From NCBI GenBank assembly GCA_035771165.1, contig JAWNZC010000472.1, forward strand, positions 60,001 through 124,000: 64,000 nucleotides of DNA, read 5' to 3'. The DNA comes from Paragorgia papillata (lineage: Eukaryota; Cnidaria; Anthozoa; Scleralcyonacea; Coralliidae). Of this stretch, positions 63,398 through 64,000 are shown piece by piece (within the stretch, counting starts at the first letter, position 1; every line of letters begins with the position of its first letter). Position numbers and translations under genes: made by a program. Below the pieces are notes generated by a model that saw nothing but the letters and a program-made list of their open reading frames with translations, did not search any database and was not told the DNA's origin.

Positions 63398-64000
63398 CTG
63401 AATCAACACAGTATACAAAATTTCCATAATGTTGATGACAACAAGCTTATAGCAGCTTCATGAGCAAGCCCCTTGTAAACCTGTTTCACTCTGTCTAATG
63501 GCAGATGATTTTAATAATTTGTCAAAGGGAAAACCCTCAACAGCCTAAGCAACAATGGGTTAATAATGCCATTACTACAACTTGTTCACAGACTTGTTAC
63601 AAGCATGTTGCAAACACATCTTTAAGTTTCTCTCTGACGAAGGGCTTTTGCTCAAAACATTAGACTTCTATGTTCTGTTTCAGCAGTACAGTATATGTAT
63701 ATCCAATCTTACTATATTTTAATTTGTGAGATATACAATATGTAGGGTTAAAAAAAGTACATGTATAAAATCTCATTTGGTTAAAGCTTTCAAGAACCAC
63801 ACGTATAAGGTTAAAGCTTTCAAGAACCACATGTACATTCGACCAGAAATATATTCATTAACAAAATTGATTGGAGGGTAACAATTATTTCAATAACGAG
63901 AAACCAGGAAAAAAATATTGATAAAATTAAGAAATGTCAAAAAATGACGGAAACGAGATCTAGAATTTTTTTTGTTGTGATTCAGGAAATAAGGAGATTG
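63398..64000. other. upstream intron of PPTC7
   Basis: Contains a TTTCACTCTGTCTAATGGCA dispersed motif (63483), an M1 fragment (63625-63725, CTCTGACGAAGGGCTTTTGC) and a direct repeat GGTTAAAGCTTTCAAGAACC at 63779 and 63809. No further PPTC7 exon recognised before the edge. Confidence 0.6.

Overview
The window is animal nuclear DNA, AT-rich and sparse in genes. It has spliced genes with GT-AG introns, tRNA- and 5S rRNA-derived SINEs, many short inverted-repeat transposons (MITEs) and long microsatellites. The repeat content and the divergent gene set suggest a non-vertebrate metazoan with a moderately large genome, such as a cnidarian or sponge. The sequence alone does not settle the species.

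I can assemble six genes by joining exons across splice sites. (1) 1166-1449 (+) is the last exon of a type I membrane protein. (2) 5631-9296 (+) is a complete 219-residue type I membrane protein: signal peptide, six-cysteine ectodomain, Thr/Pro-rich stalk, membrane segment and short basic tail. Its tail resembles that of gene 1, so the two look like tandem paralogs. (3-5) 13174-16860, 30703-38427 and 48100-56776 (all +) are three paralogous secreted proteins of 210, 216 and 188 residues. (6) 59881-63397 (-) is the 3' part of a PPTC7-type mitochondrial PP2C phosphatase, whose first exon(s) lie beyond the right edge.

The three secreted proteins are the main discovery. Each has five coding exons. 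The first is tiny (13-43 nt) and ends in phase 1 inside the signal peptide, and the other three introns are all phase 0. Exon 3 always ends at an N-glycosylation sequon, exon 4 always begins Glu-Glu-x-Arg-Leu, and exon 5 begins with a Leu-Gly-x-Ser motif, followed after a loop by a predicted long helix. This architecture (helix A / AB loop / helices B-C / CD loop plus helix D, phases 1-0-0-0) is that of vertebrate IL-6/G-CSF-type four-helix cytokine genes. I propose a tandem family of helical-cytokine-like ligands in an early-branching animal, next to a pair of receptor-like membrane proteins. The assignment rests on gene structure and predicted helicity, not on a database match. A ligand-receptor relation between neighbours is only a hypothesis.

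Most of the remaining DNA is repeats: eight 5S-derived SINE copies, several tRNA-derived SINEs (three in a 277-bp tandem array), a 122-bp tandem repeat family, many hairpin or nested MITEs, one 1.8-kb TIR element with an apparent 8-bp target duplication, and very large microsatellites or minisatellites inside introns of the cytokine-like genes. Promoter plus exon 1 of the middle ligand gene is duplicated, and an orphan exon-3-like fragment lies between the copies, so the cluster appears to be still turning over.
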